In this document: piece after piece, positions 63,103 through 64,000 of the stretch
Position numbering within the stretch: position 1 is the stretch's first letter
Layout of the letters: every line of letters begins with the position of its first letter
Assembly: GCF_045635475.1 (NCBI RefSeq)
Contig: NZ_JBJGXI010000003.1
Location: 103,451-167,450 of the forward strand
Source of the DNA: JBJGXI01 sp045635475
GTDB lineage: Bacteria > Bacillota > Bacilli > Bacillales > Amphibacillaceae
Length of the DNA stretch: 64,000 nt
Direction: 5' to 3'
The notes under the pieces: generated by a model
Told to the model about the DNA's origin: nothing
Databases searched by the model: none
The model's input: only the letters and a program-made list of their open reading frames with translations
Translations under genes and position numbers: made by a program

Positions 63103-64000
63103 ATGGACAATAATACCATAAAAACTGTATTCAAGGAATACATACATCCATTAGATTCGAAAGTTATTCAAAAAATGATTGATCATGCTGAGATTGACAA
63201 GTATGTTAAAAAGCTAGATGTACTAACGTTTACAAGGCTTTTTATCCATGCCCAGCTAAAAGGACTGCCTAGTTTACGACGAGTAAGTGAAAATGTGAAA
63301 CGTAAGAAAACGGTGCAAAGACAAGTAGGTTTGGAGAGTATCAGTAAATCACAACTTTCCAGAAAGTTTGGTGAGATACCATCTGAAATATTCCAAGTTA
63401 TCATGCACCATTTGATTCAAAAGTTACATCTAATACTTGGTCCCAAGAAGGCTGAAAAAGCACTCGGAAAGATTCATTTAATTGACTCATCAACGCTTTC
63501 CATGTGCCTTAGTCAATATGAATGGGCAGATTTTCGAGATACAAAATCCGGGATAAAGATGCACACGTCTCTTGTTTTTTGCGATGGTGAATCCTATCCA
63601 AACGATGTCATCGTTACACCAGCTAGACCGGCAGACGAAACACAGTTGGATGCATTGATTGTGCTAGATAAAAATGCGCTTCACGTATTTGACAGAGGTT
63701 ATTTCAACTTTGCAAAGTTTGATACCTATTGTGAAAAAGGAATTCGATTTGTTACTCGAATCAAAACGAATACGGTTGTACATGTGATAGAAGAATTAAA
63801 AGTTGATCCTTCCTCATCTATCCTTCGAGATGCTATCGTGAGGATCGGTAAGATGAAACATCCTTTACGATTAATAGAAACAGTTGATAGTGAAGGAAAC
63901 AATATTTCCATTGTGTGTAATGACGCAAAAATAAATGCACAGGAGATTAGTGACCTCTACCGAACACGCTGGCAAATAATCCAAACGTTTGGATTATTTG
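63103..64000 (+). CDS. IS4-family transposase, 5' part
   Basis: 299 codons, open to the window end. Start ATG after AAGGAGAATACATCC. DDE residues: first Asp in IHLIDSSTLS (about 128), second in HVFDRGYFNF (about 197). The third acidic residue should be in the Y(2)R(3)E(6)K motif. YRTRWQI is present at the end, but the next residues read IQTFGLF where a Glu is expected. The last 28 bp are a perfect palindrome, so the end may be disrupted or misassembled. Terminal inverted repeats and target duplications were not identified. Confidence 0.88.
   Translation, partial: MDNNTIKTVFKEYIHPLDSKVIQKMIDHAEIDKYVKKLDVLTFTRLFIHAQLKGLPSLRRVSENVKRKKTVQRQVGLESISKSQLSRKFGEIPSEIFQVIMHHLIQKLHLILGPKKAEKALGKIHLIDSSTLSMCLSQYEWADFRDTKSGIKMHTSLVFCDGESYPNDVIVTPARPADETQLDALIVLDKNALHVFDRGYFNFAKFDTYCEKGIRFVTRIKTNTVVHVIEELKVDPSSSILRDAIVRIGKMKHPLRLIETVDSEGNNISIVCNDAKINAQEISDLYRTRWQIIQTFGLF

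Overview
The window is chromosomal DNA from a low-GC, spore-forming Bacillaceae bacterium. A moderately halophilic genus such as Oceanobacillus, Gracilibacillus or Virgibacillus would fit, but this is an inference from gene content and order and was not tested. The evidence is near-continuous synteny with the Bacillus subtilis yqhG-yqeW segment: comG, the yqg block, pst, sodA, ispG/ispH, sigA-dnaG, glyQS, era, phoH-yqfD-yqfC, floA and rpsU. It also carries sporulation genes (yqfC, yqfD, a SpoVAF homologue), competence genes, and Gram-positive regulatory RNAs (glycine riboswitch, T-box).

Layout. 1-3.6 kb: glycine riboswitch of an off-window gcvT operon, yqhH-yqhG, yqzE, aroK. 3.7-7.7 kb: complete comGA-GG DNA-uptake pseudopilus operon. 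7.8-17.7 kb: tRNA-Gln, yqgY, yqgX, yqgW, a relic of a second ltaS, intact ltaS, yqgQ, an orphan SpoVAF-like gene, an unknown exported protein, gluP, yqgO, 5-FCL and rpmG. 17.8-26.8 kb: pstSCAB-phoU with a PHO box, PBP2, an MFS transporter and sodA. 27-27.7 kb: cluster of six tRNAs plus a tRNA fragment. 28-40.7 kb: Na/Pi cotransporter, NfeD-like, LysM protein, ispG, yqfX, lytic transglycosylase, yqfT, nfo, cshB, ispH, yqfO, trmK and cccA. 41-51 kb: sigA, dnaG, PEP-synthase regulator, glyQS with T-box, recO, yqzL and era. 51.3-61.2 kb: dgkA, ybeY, pgpH, phoH, yqfD, yqfC, the floA/yqeZ operon, yqeY and rpsU. 61.2-64 kb: yqeW, a repeat-rich stretch, and an IS4-family transposase cut by the window end.

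The genes are mostly housekeeping: phosphate uptake (Pst plus two Na/Pi-type carriers), isoprenoid synthesis (IspG, IspH), the old macromolecular-synthesis cluster (dnaG-sigA), ribosome maturation (Era, YbeY, S21), envelope synthesis (LtaS, PBP2) and spore development. Glycine metabolism is under two separate RNA switches in this window.

No defence island, prophage, CRISPR array or biosynthetic cluster was found. What the core genes do not explain is repetitive DNA. There is a family of about 200-bp structured repeats (six copies, all on the same strand), a family of small palindromic MITE-like elements (three clear copies, one doubtful), and a third GC-rich palindromic family (two copies). 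One of the first family sits between the glyQS T-box and glyQ. There are also decayed duplicates (ltaS 3' end, tRNA 5' half) and an IS leader hairpin that covers the transposase ribosome-binding site. Coordinates and inverted-repeat lengths were read by eye.
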